A DNA stretch of 64,000 nucleotides from Epiperipatus broadwayi (GCA_028023455.1 JAQFVV010000031.1:9472093-9536092), one strand, 5' to 3'. Positions 25,350 to 37,901 are shown, counted from the stretch's first letter. Numbers and translations are program-made. The notes: generated by a model from the sequence alone, not told the origin.

Positions 25350-26110
25350 TATCTGTTTATTTCAAAAATTAGATTGCTTGAAAGAATTCCATTTAGAGCA
25401 TGTGCTGGGCAACCACTTGTTCCACAAGCCTTTCAGGGAAGAAGGAAGGATGTTGGGAGAGGGGGTTACTACTGACAATCGCCATTTTGTATGCAAGAAT
25501 CGTCTGCAATAAGTGTATATTTCATAGAATTTTTTTTTTTTTACTTTTATAAAAACGTATATGGACCACTTTTTTTTAAATTGATCGAATTAAGTAAGTA
25601 TCAAAAGTTAGTTTGTGTGGGAATTTGTAAAAGTACGTGTATATCTCATATAATATTTTTTTTGTTTTTGTAAAACTGTATTGAGCATTATTTCTGCAAC
25701 CAAGGAAAAATAGGAGGGCTTATTTGTTTATTCCAAAAATTAGATTGCCTGGCAGAATTCCATTTAGAGCATGTACTGGGCAATCACTTGTTCTACTACC
25801 CTTTCGGAGAACAGATGGGGGGGGGGTTGCTATTGACAATTGCCATTTTGTTTGCAAGAATCGTCTGCATAAATGTATATTTCATAGAATATTTTTACTT
25901 TTATAAAAATATATTTGTGTTGGCTTTTTTTAACTCCTGCAACATGGACCACATTTTTTTTGTTGTTGAAATTGATCGAATTAAGTAAGCATCAAAAGTT
26001 AGTTTGTATCTGTATAGAATTCTTAAATACATGTATATCTCATGTAATATATTTTAGATTTTTTTTTTTGTAAAAGTGTATTGAGTATTATTTCTGCAAC
26101 CAAGGAAAAA
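25350..26110. repeat. Tandem duplication of a 370-400-bp unit
   Basis: Unit 1 (about 25350-25715) and unit 2 (about 25722-26110) align throughout: AAAATTAGATTGC, ATTCCATTTAGAGCATG, GCAAGAATCGTCTGCA, TTGATCGAATTAAGTAAG and TTTCTGCAACCAAGGAAAA. The small open frames at 25327-25988 are duplicated with the unit and show no conserved reading frame, so I do not call genes. Confidence 0.8.
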
Positions 26111-26242
26111 TAGAACTTTTTGCATTCATATCAAAGCATTGCTAACTTTTTAATGTTTGATGTAGCCAAAATAACATTAAAGTTAGCAGTGTATTGATAT
26201 GAATGTGAAAAGTCCTCCTATCATTCCTTGGTTGCAGGAATG
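26096..26242. repeat. Inverted repeat at end of tandem unit
   Basis: TGCAACCAAGGAA (26096-26108) is complementary to TTCCTTGGTTGCA near 26224-26237, and the inner parts (CATTCATATCA...GCTAACTTT) also pair, giving arms of about 55 bp. The second tandem unit thus ends in a foldback. Confidence 0.75.
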
Positions 26243-27680
26243 ATACCTAAGTACCATAATTTTTATTAGTGATTTATCAGACCAGAGATTATGTTGCTTA
26301 ATGAATAATATTTCTGTAGTGTAATTTTTGCTACACTGTTTTCATTACCTGACAAAATGCAATGGCATCGATATTACAAAAAAAGGTAGATATATTTTCA
26401 GTTTTATTTTAAAAAAATTGATTCATTAGAATGTGTTTGTGATGTATCTTGGTAACATGTTTCATGAAAAATGGTCAATATAAAATATTATACCAATGTT
26501 TGTTTTATTAAAAGCTGTTGACATTTTAATGAAAACGAGTTACTTTTAGGAGAAAATTCTTTAAACTACTTTAGGCTGTCATCTAGCAGTTACTGAATTA
26601 TGAATTAATGGTAGATGTAAGAACATGTTAAGTCATGATCTATTATTACCCTATTCCTACTACTGATTTAGTTTCTGGAGTATTGCTTAGGTTAGTGAGC
26701 AGCTATCACACCTGATTTTTGAACCAATTGTACTTTTTATTCAACAGTCACTTTATTTCTTCACTAACAAGTTATGATCCTGAAATATTAAAAATATCAA
26801 TATTTTCAATCTACTTAAAATTGTGTTTTCATAGATTTGAAGCTAGTTCAATAACTATATATTTTGATGTTTTCAAATTTATAACTTGAGCCACTTTATA
26901 ACATTGGCTAAGATTAGTATAAAACCTAAAAATATTATCATGTGATACCAATACTCTTCTGAAGTAAACTCAATTTTTCTCCCAAAATAAAATCTATCAT
27001 AAACTGACAACAAATAGCATCACTAGAGATAATGAAACAGTTTTATCAATTGATTTTTTTAATGTTATATTTTTATTGCTACCATAATATCTTTCAAATA
27101 CAGCTTTTCAATTATGAAACATTTTGTCCTTGATTCAAGCGTCACGTAGCAGTGAATATATCACCTTTTGAAAAAAATAAATCGAATATTTTATTGAATC
27201 GTGAAATTATTATGAAATAGAAAACAATAATCTAAATAATACAAACTAATATGCAGCATTTGCATTTAAACAAAAATCGACTTGAAGAATAAAAACATTT
27301 TTATCAATAATAACATTGTCATTTTTATGAATTATCCTTTATAATATCGACTTTCTACATTGCAAAAATAAATGGAAATAAACCAAAGTTAAATAAAAGA
27401 ATTATGGGAAAAAATATTTTTATATAAATGAAAAATATATATTTTCGCATAATTCGTATTAAAAAACTTACTAAATCTTATATAATAAATTAAATCATGT
27501 TTATGTTATGGCAAACAATAAATAACAAATTAGATAACGTATAGATACAAAAATCAATAATGAACCAAATGTAATTTTCACGTGTTAATATTAAACAGTT
27601 CAAATCAAATGCTCATCTCTAATATACATTTATTAAATGGCAATAATATGGCGGAAGAGGGTTATAAATCAAATATTTGG

Positions 27681-28573
27681 TTAATTGTCGATTCACTGCA
27701 GGATAAAAGTTTCTCCGATTTCTAGTCTCTGTTCTTCACATCACACTACCAAACATTCTTATTTTCTCCATCTTACAATTTTTTTCTAGGTTTTTTATAA
27801 ACTTTAGACATCTAGTTTAAAATTTCAACTATTCATCTATTATTAGCTCTTCTAACTAGTATTTTCAGCCCAGTTCCACTTCAGTCTCTTTTTTTTTTCA
27901 ATGACGTCAATGATACTCGTTTGTTCTTTCATTCTTTCTCCTAATATAAATTTTTCCATACTTTATTGTGTGTGCTGAAATCTGTGTATTACTTTTCTAT
28001 TAAGTGTCTAAATCTCGGATTCATAAGTAAGAACAGATGAAATACATTTATCAAAAATCTTCATTTTTAAGGGGTAGTATTTCCATTCAATAATAACTCA
28101 TTTCTACCAAAAACACTCCGTTCAAGTTTAATTCTATGAATAATTCCGATTGGGATGTTTCCACCTGTACTAATAAATTGTCCTAGATATTTATAGAGGT
28201 TAACTTTTTCAAATTCATCATTACCAATCTTTACTATCATCTTTTGAAAAAATCCATTGAGCTTTTTTTAGACATTGATGCATTTATTTTTCCTCTTTCT
28301 TATTTTTGTCTGACCTAAAGCATTATTTTCAAAACAACCACATCATCTACAAAATCTATATGACTTAAATAATCTGTCTACTTTTGCTCCCTTAGCTTTT
28401 CATTTTAATGGACAAAATATTTCTAGTAATATTGCAGTAAGATTTAAAATCAACCTCTCTCATACCCTTCTTAATGTTATCTTCTTAGTAACACTATATA
28501 AACCAATCATTGTGTTTGCATTTTGATAAATATTCCTCAGAATATGGCAATATTCTGGGTCTATATTATGATC
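27681..28573 (-). pseudogene. RTE reverse transcriptase relic, second copy
   Basis: On the minus strand from 28573, recognisable blocks in the same order as the 19956-20988 copy are: DPEYCHILRNIYQNA, KVDRLFKSY, VNLYKYLGQFISTGGN, IHRIKLERSVFGRNE, SSVLTYESE, IEKKKRLKWNWAENT and IGETFILQ. Many stops and indels interrupt it and no TGA tail remains, so it is much older. It begins at almost exactly the same RT position as the younger copy. Confidence 0.75.
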
Positions 28574-28599
28574 TATATAAATGAATCATGTAACTTTAA

Positions 28600-31500
28600 T
28601 TTTTATAAAGAATAAATCGATTATTTGATAAACAAGTCAATATATTTATATTTTTTAAAAAACATTTTTAATTAAATATAACAGTAAAGAATATTTTGAT
28701 TTAAAATAAAGTGGGTTTATTAAAGACAGAAAAGAAAAATATTATTTATGTTATTGTATTACAAAATGTGATTTTATGTAGAGAAAATGCTATTTTTTAA
28801 AAAAAATGCATTTCTACAAACTTCTATTAAAATATTTTGCTAACTTTTCTTTTCATCTGAAAATATGCATAGTTCTGAAATATTGATTTTTTATTGAAAA
28901 CATCAGATCAGTATAGTTAAATAGTCACAATAGCAGAGAGTTTTAGCACTGCCTTCTTTTGTATTGATTTTATTTCTTTGTAATCTATTTTGAGACCATT
29001 TATGAGATTAATTTAAGTTTTGGAAAAATTTAAAACTTGTGTGTGATGGAAAAGTTTAATATTAAAATTCATTTTATTTTTACACTATATTTGATGTAAT
29101 AATTGTTAAAACTCAAAAGTATGCATTATTGCACTGTGGTTTTATATGTACATGTTTTATTTTTAAAAATAGCACTAACTTACAATGTAATATTAAAGAA
29201 GAAAACTACTCCATTATTGTCATCCAACCTTTTGAAAATGTTATTTGATATGTCATTTCATATACTGTATTAGTCCTTTTCCCGCCTCCTACAAGGCTCC
29301 TCATAGACATCTGATGTCACTCTAACTCTGCCAGTTCTTATGCTAAAAAATTTGTTTGATAGGTTTTGAATAGGTTTTTAAAAGTTCTGTAAGATGGTGC
29401 CCTCTTCCGAATTATTTTACAAGTAAAAAATTAAAAAAAACGAATTTAAACCTAAACAAAGAAAGAACATCGGTTGTAATTGGTTGTTAGTGAGCTCTCA
29501 GCCAAAAAAGACATTCTGATTGGCTGGAAAGAACAAAGAAACTGCCTGATCAAAGAAAATAAAGAAAAACGCTGAGATTTTCATTTCGAATGCAATTTTA
29601 AGTATTAAAAAAATTTAATTTCAGAAATTAAACTAGTTTTTTAAAAAATATACTAAAAAAACAAAATTATTTTCGAAAAATATTGAAGATTTTAGTAAAA
29701 ATATTAAAGAAATATTTAAAAGAAATATTTACTTTTCTATAACGTAAAAGTCGACCTTTTTGTTTATATTATAGCTTTTATGTTGCCGAAATTGAATATT
29801 TTAGAATAAATAAATAGCAATTTATTTTTGAAAGAACTTTCGTTCTCTTCATAACCTGAAAAATTAGTAATATACTTTTTATAAACGTATCTGAGTTGAA
29901 TTTAATATTATAGGCGAATATGTTTTAACAATAGGCTTTGTCTTCAGTTTGTGAGTTGGCCAATTAAAAGATTTGATTTTTACCTCATACAACCAATAAT
30001 ATAGTTAGCGGTTAAAAGGTTAGAATAAACTAAAAATTAATTTTAATATTTTAAAGTGGAATCTGATAGGATGATTATTTATTCATTCTCATTTCAAATA
30101 CAAATTTCTATTAAATAAAATTTCATTTAATTTCTGAAGGCACTTTGCTCTGTCAATTGTTCAATGACAAAAGCATCTTTTTTGCCACTATGTTCTCAGT
30201 CCTCTGAAATTTGCAATGTTCAAATATAATCATAAATATATGAAGATCGTAAAGAGAAATGCTTTCATAAAGTTTGTTGTTTTTTTATTCTTTAAACAGT
30301 ATGATCATATCTGACTTTAGACTATTACAAGTCATAGACATAGCATAAATTGGAAAGTGGGAGTGTCATATTTTTGAAAGGGGTATGCAAGATTCTATTC
30401 TACTGATAATTTTTGTGAGAAATGCCATGTATCTTCAATTTTTCATTTAAAGTCATTGTGTTCAGTGAACACAATGTTAACAAAGGAAAGAACAAAGAAA
30501 TGCCCAGTTGTAGAAAAATGTTCAAAAAATACTGAGTGTATATTTGTTATTGTTCTAACTCTATTATATAGGTATGTGTGTCAGGCTATACATGAAGATA
30601 GGTTTCCAGAGATTTTCCACCATTCAAATATGAATTTCAGAATTTTTTTATTTGCAAATATTACTACCAAATCAAGTTTAATTTATTGAATTCTGATATA
30701 GAATAACAGTTTAATACTAAAAGTAAAAGTTGAAACTTTACAAAAAATGTTTTATCAGGGAAAACAAATCCATCTCAATGCCAAAGTATAAAATCGGGTA
30801 TAAAAAGCAAAGCTAGATTTTTTTCTTTATCTTCTGGTGCCTCTCCAACACTTTACTGTCATAAACTGGAACAGAAATAGATCAAATATTATCAAAATAA
30901 ATAACATTCTAAATATTTCAGGCTTGAAATTAAACCCAACTTTACTTAAGAAAATTCATTAATGGTTGAATCTATTTCTCCATTGGTTTTATTTCTATAA
31001 TGTGTATTTAATTCTGGGACATGATAATATTAATATTGCTTTGTTATTATTAAATTTACTATTAATAAGAATGCTGATTTTTTTAACATTTAGTTAAAAC
31101 AATTACATTTATGCTCTGCACTCAGTCAATAACTCAAAGTAATAATAGGAATGAAGTGCAAACAATAATTTTTCTTGCTTTAACAAGGTTCAAGCATAGG
31201 TTGAATGGTTTTCCTGCATAAGAAATGATGACTGCAGTTTATAAATTTTACTCTAGTTGAATATAAAAAAATTTGATTGAAATGTTTTTAGTAAATAATA
31301 TATCTGAAATTTATTGATTATGATTAAAATTATTCACTCCAATTCAATTTATATATGTGTAATGAGAAAAATAAGTGTTTGACACACTAATGTCTGTGGC
31401 TGTGCATCTACTATTGTTATCCTACTTTATTCATGTACTTCTATTATTTTTGGTTGGACAATATCAAAATTCTAACTTGGTAGTTGTAAATTATATATAT

Positions 31501-34079
31501 ATATTGTGCCATTACAATTTGGTCACTAGCTAAATTTATAGTAATGTGCATGTAAGAAAGTGTAAAACAAAATCATCATCACATTTTTATATAATCATAA
31601 ATGAAGCTGTAGGGCATCCAAGTTTAAACCCTACAAGGTCCAGTTCTAAAAGCTTTAAACAGAGAAAGAATGGGTCAACAATTACATGCTTTACTTGTTT
31701 GTGTGTTGATAGAAAGGTAATACACACATTTAAACTATTTAATATTTAAATTTTCTGTTAAAAAGCAAAGTTATAATGCATACATATAGGCAATGTATGT
31801 GTAAATTATTTATTTGTTTTATATTTCAAATATTCAACATTTTAACTTTCTTTAAAACTAAGCTATGCTTGATCAATTCTAACATTTTATTCTATACTTC
31901 TATTTTGCTTTTCTTTAATTATAAGTGGGATTTAAAAGTTACAGATTTAATTAAATAATTGGGTTATAATTCCTAAGCTAGCAATTATATTATTTAGGGT
32001 TAGTTTATGAATGATTTGAAAGAATGAAGGATGTGTGTACATTACATACAAAATTTTACATTTCCTAAATATTGAAAGAAAAAGAAGTATTAAATCTGTT
32101 AAATTATTTTTTTTGTACAATTGTTTGTTAAAAGAGGAAATCTGTTTAATCAGATATCAATCTTTGTAGCAATTTTTTTTTGTAAATGATTGTTTCACTT
32201 TGGAATCTTATAATGAGTCAGAACTATAATTTTTGAAATTGTCTTATCAAGATCTAAAGAAGGAAGCTCAAAGATTTGAAGTGTTACCTGGATGTTAAAA
32301 AGAAGGAGAAAAAACAAAAGAAAGGAAATAAGAATTGAGTCTATTTTTTTTTTTTAAAAAACAAAAGTGTCTGGAAAAAAGGATTAAACTTTTCAGTTAA
32401 AAAATACTTTGGTTGAAAATAAATTAGAGATCTAATTAAAACAAATTTGTCCAAAAATAGCAAGTGATGCTATCTCTGATTGGTTAAGTTAGCTAAAAAT
32501 TGGATATAAAAAGCTGTCTTGAATTATAATAAGATTATTATTGTGATTGATTCAGATTATTAAACTATAATATTGAACGTTGAAAATATAAAAAAATGGC
32601 TTGCTAGAAAAATTATATGTATATCCCATTTGCCGGACCATCTGGAGGAAGCTGCACATCACATAGGAAAGAAAAGATGTGTCTAAAATAATATTCTACA
32701 CCTTTCAACTGACCAGATAAATAAGATGTTTTTAATAGAAGGAAGAAAGCATTCACCTGCATTCAAAGAAGATGAATTAATCTACTGATAAATATTAATC
32801 ATCAAGTCCAATTAATTGTTACAACAACTGATTTTAAACTCAAGAAAATTTACAAATGTGAAAACAACTGCTGTATTTCATCCACATGCTTGACAGGAAA
32901 AGAAGAAAAATTAATATAATGATTTCCAAATTATCCACTAAAGCAAATAACCTCAATAGAGTCATCATCATCAAGTAGTTATACACCTCAAGAAAGGGAT
33001 TGTTCCCAGTAAAACGGAAATGGTAACTGCAGAAATATAAACCTTATACAAGACAAGTTTGAACCCTTGGAAATTCGCCACAAACAAAAGATCGGTAATA
33101 TGACTTTTTATATCTATTTTCTTTATGATATCAGTCTTAATAAACATTTTAGCAATAAAGTGGTATATTTTATTTAAAGAACTTTTAAAGACTATTCAGA
33201 TCGATTAAAACAAGAATGTCTTACTAATAATAACTTTGAGCTTCATAAATGACCTTGAAAGTATGAAAATTATTTGTTTATTAATTTTACAATATTAATG
33301 TGTAAAACAATTTTTTTTTATGGTGTTATGATTTTAGTTTTAACTGATATATTATTATTATTTTGGTTTTTTAATAATATTTTGTTATTATGGGATAAAA
33401 CACGCACATACATAATAATATTTTTATATATGTATAATTGGGAGTGAATGTGAAATAATGAGTAGTATTAGAATATTGGATTATTTTGTTTCAAGTTAAG
33501 TATAGATTTCAGCGCTTGGAAGGGAGGGGGAGAAAATAATTTAAAACTCTTTTCTAAAAACTTGCTCTTTCAATTTTACTAACATTTTTTTTTTTTTACA
33601 TTCTATTTACATGTTGGATTTTTAAAGTATGTGTGCTAATGAGCAGATAAATTTTTTTTTTAATACTTTTCTCATGGAGTGAAAATCATGGTTAATGTGA
33701 CGTCCAACTTAATACAAAATACATTTGAAGGGAAAGGGGGAAGAACTTAAAATTAATCTGAGGATTGTTATATAATCAATTATTATTGTTATTCATGTCA
33801 ATTTTCATATTTATCTAGAAATTTTTATGTATATGTTAGAAATGTAGTAATAAATATTAGTTTGTTTTATTAAACGAGGCGTATATATTTCATTAAGTGT
33901 AGTCTTTGTTAAGTGTGATTATTCATCATCATCAATGGTTGAATATTAGTTATTTAGGATATAAGTAAGTATGCTAAAATTAAGCAATAATTATGAATTT
34001 CTTTATAAAATTTAGTTTTATGTTTAGGCTTAGTCCTAGAGCTGTAGTTGAAACCCTTGTCATTATTGTTATTATTATC
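28600..34079. other. AT-rich gene-free stretch
   Basis: No domain or repeat family recognised. Open frames of 60-77 codons (30456-30689, 31546-31749, 31776-31958) lack motifs. A more balanced patch near 29280-29340 and a purine-rich stretch near 32270-32520 are noted without a call. Confidence 0.5.
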
Positions 34080-34235
34080 ATCATCATCATCGTCATCAAC
34101 GTTTTAATTAATGAGCTGTTTAACTGTTTAAAGGCCATAAATAAATATTGATTTTATAATATTTAGTGATCTCTTAGTATTATTATAACCACATCCCATC
34201 ATCTATTTCATGCAAGGATGAGTGAATTGCCATCC
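34058..34235 (+). repeat. ATT/CAT repeat and flanking dispersed element, tentative
   Basis: (TTA)n(TCA)n at about 34063-34095 is followed by CAACGTTTTAATTAA and, further on, CATCTATTTCATGCAAGGATGA. I recall a dispersed repeat in cephalopod DNA with CAT units followed by a CGTTTAACGTCC-like stretch and a CATGC...GGATGG-like block; this looks like a diverged copy. The resemblance is from memory and weak. Confidence 0.3.
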
Positions 34236-34437
34236 TAAATTAGTTATATATAATCTGAGCTAGTGAACTTATAAAAATATTGAAACACATTTGTTATGCT
34301 AAGATCTGAGAAATGATTTATGTCTAATATACTCCGCTTTGGTTTAAAGATGTTTTACTTTTACCTAACTATTAGTGCTTATAGTGATATGGCTCAAAAA
34401 AGCAAAATCTTCCATTTTTATTATAAATAAAGTACCA

Positions 34438-34545
34438 AGAAGGGATTCAAACCCGGTACATGTGAAAGGTTATCAGATATAACCGTGTCTAGCTTCAGAT
34501 AATCTAGTGGCGCCCTGCTAGACCATATTCCCTTAGTATTTGTTT
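34438..34545 (-). repeat. tRNA-like SINE fragment, tentative
   Basis: The minus strand at 34458-34440 gives CCGGGTTTGAATCCCTTCT, a good B-box/T-arm. A convincing A-box and acceptor stem are missing, so I read it as a SINE or tRNA-derived fragment and not a tRNA gene. Confidence 0.3.
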
Positions 34546-34737
34546 AAACATGCACTTAACATCAAACCAAGGAATGAAAGTGGATAAAACCTACTGCCTG
34601 TATACCTGAGTTATATTTTATTGAATTACTAGTGTACTCACTTCACGTGATTTCTTATAATACTGGTTATTAATAATTTGATCAACCTTTAATCTTGATA
34701 TTTGGACTCCTTTAAATATTATCTTTTGAACTACTTT

Positions 34738-34747
34738 TATTTAGGTT

Positions 34748-34792
<45 letters not shown>

Positions 34793-34813
34793 CCTAAATA
34801 TAAAGATATATTT

Positions 34814-34848
<35 letters not shown>

Positions 34849-34850
34849 AA
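34738..34850. repeat. AT repeats with hairpin arms beside PLE-1
   Basis: TATTTAGGTT (34738-34747) and AACCTAAATA (34791-34800) form a perfect 10-bp stem around a pure AT repeat. A second AT tract (34807-34848) runs up to the 3' end of the Penelope element. Confidence 0.85.
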
Positions 34851-34950
34851 CATTACAAGCATAAAGCTAAACTAGTCAATATAAAATCAAAACTACCCCA
34901 AATCTAAAATTAAACCAGACCAGCATAAAAATAATATTAAAACACAACCT

Positions 34951-34980
34951 AAGGTTTCACTGCTACAAGCAGACTTCTCA
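34951..34980 (-). repeat. Conserved hairpin in PLE 3' UTR
   Basis: On the minus strand CTGCTTGTAGCAG folds into a 5-bp stem and is followed by TGAAACC, preceded by TTGAGAAGT. The same element is present in PLE-2 (44631-44661). It is the best-conserved non-coding part of the two copies and resembles a decayed hammerhead half (stem II followed by GAAAC). Confidence 0.5.
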
Positions 34981-35021
34981 AGTGTAAAGAACTACAAAAA
35001 AACCACACATTATATATACTA

Positions 35022-36062
35022 TTAAAAACTACCCACAAATCCATTCACTTCCCATCCACCCTTAATATTAAAAGAACTCTTAAATAAGTTAATTGCTTCA
35101 GAATAATAAATTTTCAATAATAAAGACTCTTTAATTCTTCTTTTGATTTCATTTCTCTCAAAGAAGACAATCTTAGCTTCATCAAAATCAATAGTGTGGC
35201 CTGTATCTTTTTCATGGACATACAAAGCAGAACTAAGATATCTATTTTTAACTCTACTTTTATGAACCTTTATTCTTTCATTTAAACTCAAACTACTCTG
35301 ACCTATGTAAACCTTCTTACAAAATAAACAAGGAATAAAATATACCACACCAGGAATAGTCTTTCTATCAAAAACTTCTTTTGTATTATTTAATAAATTA
35401 TTCAATGTAACACCCCTTTTCCAAGCAATTTTCTTATTTCCAAACAATTTACTATTTCTACACACAATTTTATAAGAAGACAATTTAAATGGCAAAGAAA
35501 TAAAATCATATTTTTCTTTAACCTTTACATCCTTACAAATATTACTATTAAATAAAATACTTTTAACAAATTTATCAGAGTATCCAACACTCAAATAATC
35601 TTTATAAAATTGATATTTCTGAAACAAAGCTACCCCACTAGAATTATTTAATTTAATATTCCTATGACAATAATTCCTTAAAGCAGCTACTTTATGAGAT
35701 ACAGACTGATAGCTATCAGGTTTAATTATAGATCTTAATTCTTTACTTTTAACTAAACGACTGCACAATAAACAATTAGTTTCTATATTTCTAATCACCA
35801 AAAGATCTAAAAATTTTAACTTACCAAAATCTAACCCCCCTCCTTCTAACACAAATTTTATAGAAGGATCAAAACAATTAAACTCATTTACAAATTCCTT
35901 CAATTTATCATTCTCAACTACAAATAAACAATCATCAACATATCTGACAAATAATTTTACATATAAACAATTCTTTTTAATAATAATTTCCTCTTCCATA
36001 AAACTAATATAAGCTGAACATACTAAAGGAGAAATAATATAACCTATTATCCACCCTTCCAA
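35022..36062 (-). CDS. Penelope-like RT (C-terminal part) plus GIY-YIG endonuclease
   Basis: A 346-codon open frame. Residues 5-22 carry the GYIISPL block that precedes the palm in Penelope RTs, YVDD at 41-44 is the catalytic pair, and a thumb region with LKFLDLLVIR (82-91) and AALRNYCHRN (126-135) follows. Residues 238-254 are the GIY-YIG endonuclease core (GVVYF...VYIG) with an inserted CxxC (245, 248), continuing with the helix R263...H267 and, C-terminally, HEKDTGH and the ER...RRIKES segment expected to hold the catalytic glutamate. The insertion of a Cys/His cluster between GIY and YIG is typical of Penelope endonucleases. The N-terminal fingers and first RT aspartate are missing: the frame begins in mid-domain, so the Met at 36062 is not the true start. 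No stop interrupts the remainder, so this is a truncated but recent copy. Confidence 0.85.
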   Translation of the reverse strand: MEGWIIGYIISPLVCSAYISFMEEEIIIKKNCLYVKLFVRYVDDCLFVVENDKLKEFVNEFNCFDPSIKFVLEGGGLDFGKLKFLDLLVIRNIETNCLLCSRLVKSKELRSIIKPDSYQSVSHKVAALRNYCHRNIKLNNSSGVALFQKYQFYKDYLSVGYSDKFVKSILFNSNICKDVKVKEKYDFISLPFKLSSYKIVCRNSKLFGNKKIAWKRGVTLNNLLNNTKEVFDRKTIPGVVYFIPCLFCKKVYIGQSSLSLNERIKVHKSRVKNRYLSSALYVHEKDTGHTIDFDEAKIVFFERNEIKRRIKESLLLKIYYSEAINLFKSSFNIKGGWEVNGFVGSF

Positions 36063-36245
36063 TTAAACTCATTTACAAATTCCTTCAATTTATCATTCTC
36101 AACTACAAATAAACAATCATCAACATATCTGACAAATAATTTTACATATAAACAATTATTTTTAATAATAATTTCCTCTTCCATAAAACTAATATAAACT
36201 GAACATACTAAAGGAGAAATAATATAACCTATTATCCACCCTTCC
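36063..36245 (-). repeat. Direct partial duplication of PLE-1 5' region
   Basis: This 183-bp block repeats 35878-36060 (palm region around YVDD) with only a few differences, head to tail. It is a tandem partial copy of the same element. Confidence 0.9.
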
Positions 36246-36269
36246 TTAATCTTATAAAAATTACCTTTA

Positions 36270-36505
36270 TAAGGAAGGGTGAATAATAGGTTATATTATT
36301 TCTCCTTTAGTATGTTCAGTTTATATTAGTTTTATGGAAGAGGAAATTATTATTAAAAAGAATTGTTTATATGTAAAATTATTTGTCAGATATGTTGATG
36401 ATTGTTTATTTGTAGTTGAGAATGATAAATTGAAGGAATTTGTAAATGAGTTTAATTGTTTTTATCCTTCTATAAAATTTGTGTTAGAAGGAGGGGGGTT
36501 AGATG
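36270..36505 (+). pseudogene. Inverted PLE fragment (RT palm)
   Basis: The reverse complement of the PLE-1 palm region, starting at GGAAGGGTG (36270) and encoding MEEEIIIKKN...YVDD...GGGLD on the plus strand. With the minus-strand copies it makes an almost perfect inverted repeat with a spacer of about 25 bp. The fragment stops abruptly after the GGGLD codons and joins the sequence described next. Confidence 0.85.
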
Positions 36506-36530
36506 ACCAAGTCGAAACGTCAGTATATTG
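36499..36530 (+). ncRNA. Partial hammerhead-like sequence at PLE junction
   Basis: Reads GATGACCAAGTCGAAACGTC. The GAAACGUC end is the compact stem-III signature of hammerheads found in Penelope elements (A-U and C-G pairs, cleavage after GUC). The 5' part retains only GAUGA of CUGAUGA, because the preceding bases come from the fused RT fragment, and stem I cannot form. It is probably a truncated ribozyme from a PLE terminal repeat. Confidence 0.3.
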
Positions 36531-36539
36531 ATATTAAAA

Positions 36540-37880
36540 GTTTTTAACACGGATGAACCCGCAAAATATGTATTTTATATATATAATTTTTAGAAGTACA
36601 TGTGTTTGGCATTCCACCATAAAAGAAGATTGCTGAGAGAAAACTAATTTTATAAAATATAATAATAACATATATAAAAATGTAGATTTTTATTCAATAA
36701 ACAAAGATTTTTCATTTCTATTGTAATTACCCTGATAATCAAAGAAAATGTAGTAAAGCATGTTAAATATGTTTGCTCATCCCATCGGGGGCTGTCTATA
36801 TGGTTATTTGTCCTTTATTCAATCAATATCTGTCTGTATATGATTTTATCATTTATCTACTACCACGTTTCCTTGAAAATAAGATCTAATCAGAAAATAA
36901 CTATCATGATTATTTAGGATACTTATAATAAAAACCCTACCCAAATATAAGCACTAGTTAAGATCATTAATCACATAAATGGTTGATGGACATATTGATT
37001 ATAAACTAATGAATGTTTAAATAAATATTTGTACATAAATGCTTTAAATAAATGGTAATATAAATTATAACTTTTCTATTTTTCTGACAATCATTTTCAA
37101 CCAACATAATTTTACCTGTATAGAGAAACAATTTATCTATCCCAAGTCAGTGTATCAGATTTCATTTGTATATTTTTAGATACTTATTTATATTTAACTT
37201 TTAGATTTAGAATATTTGATTTAGTTTTGGAGTTTTCCCATGGTAGCTTTTAAATATTTAAGATAAAAGAAAAAATAGTTTGATTTTTTTATACATTTTC
37301 CTTTTCCTCCTAGAAGATTATAAACAACAGACATGATTTTAATAATCAAACTTTAGCTTAAGTTAAAACACCAATCTTTATTTTAAAGAAAAGTTTTTAG
37401 AAAGATTACCCAAGCAGGGTTATTAAAAGGAATTTGGAAAATGTTTACACTGTGCACACTTGATAACTTGATAATAAATGGATGTAGTTGTGTCATACAT
37501 GAATTTTTGTAATTCAAAATATTGTATGTTCAAATGGGCATGCTTAATTTGCACATGTAAAATACAGAAATATTTCCTGAATTTTCGTGCTTGCATTTTT
37601 ATGTTGCTTTTGTGTGGACAAACTATTCTTAACTGTAATCATTTTTGTTATCACTCCTATCTCGCAAATCTTCCAATTAGCACTAGATTTAATGGTAAAT
37701 TTAAATGGAATATTCTGATCACCAGATGAGTGCAAAAAAGGGCTATTCTGGTGAGTGCAAGAAAGAAATTGTGGTGGGCTCATAGGATAAGAATTTTACA
37801 GTTTTCTGTGAAGAGAAGAATTTCTTGAATCAATGTATGTTTTTATCCATGAATATATATGTACATGAAAAAGCAAGACA
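36540..37880. other. AT-rich spacer
   Basis: No recognised feature. Two opposite-strand frames of about 80 codons at 37478-37783 have no motif. Confidence 0.5.
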
Positions 37881-37901
37881 GCCTCTTAAAATAAACTCAT
37901 T

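Larger units (their letters stand above)
34848..36062 (-). mobile_element. PLE-1, Penelope-like retroelement (5'-truncated)
   Basis: Contains the coding fragment at 35022-36062 and a 3' UTR of about 170 bp that is shared almost base for base with PLE-2. It terminates at an AT microsatellite. The 5' end is replaced by a rearranged duplication (36063-36520). Penelope elements commonly show tandem and inverted partial copies. Confidence 0.85.

Noticed and set aside
34438-34545. Intact tRNA gene
   Set aside because: A good T-arm/B-box is present but there is no acceptor stem or convincing D-arm.
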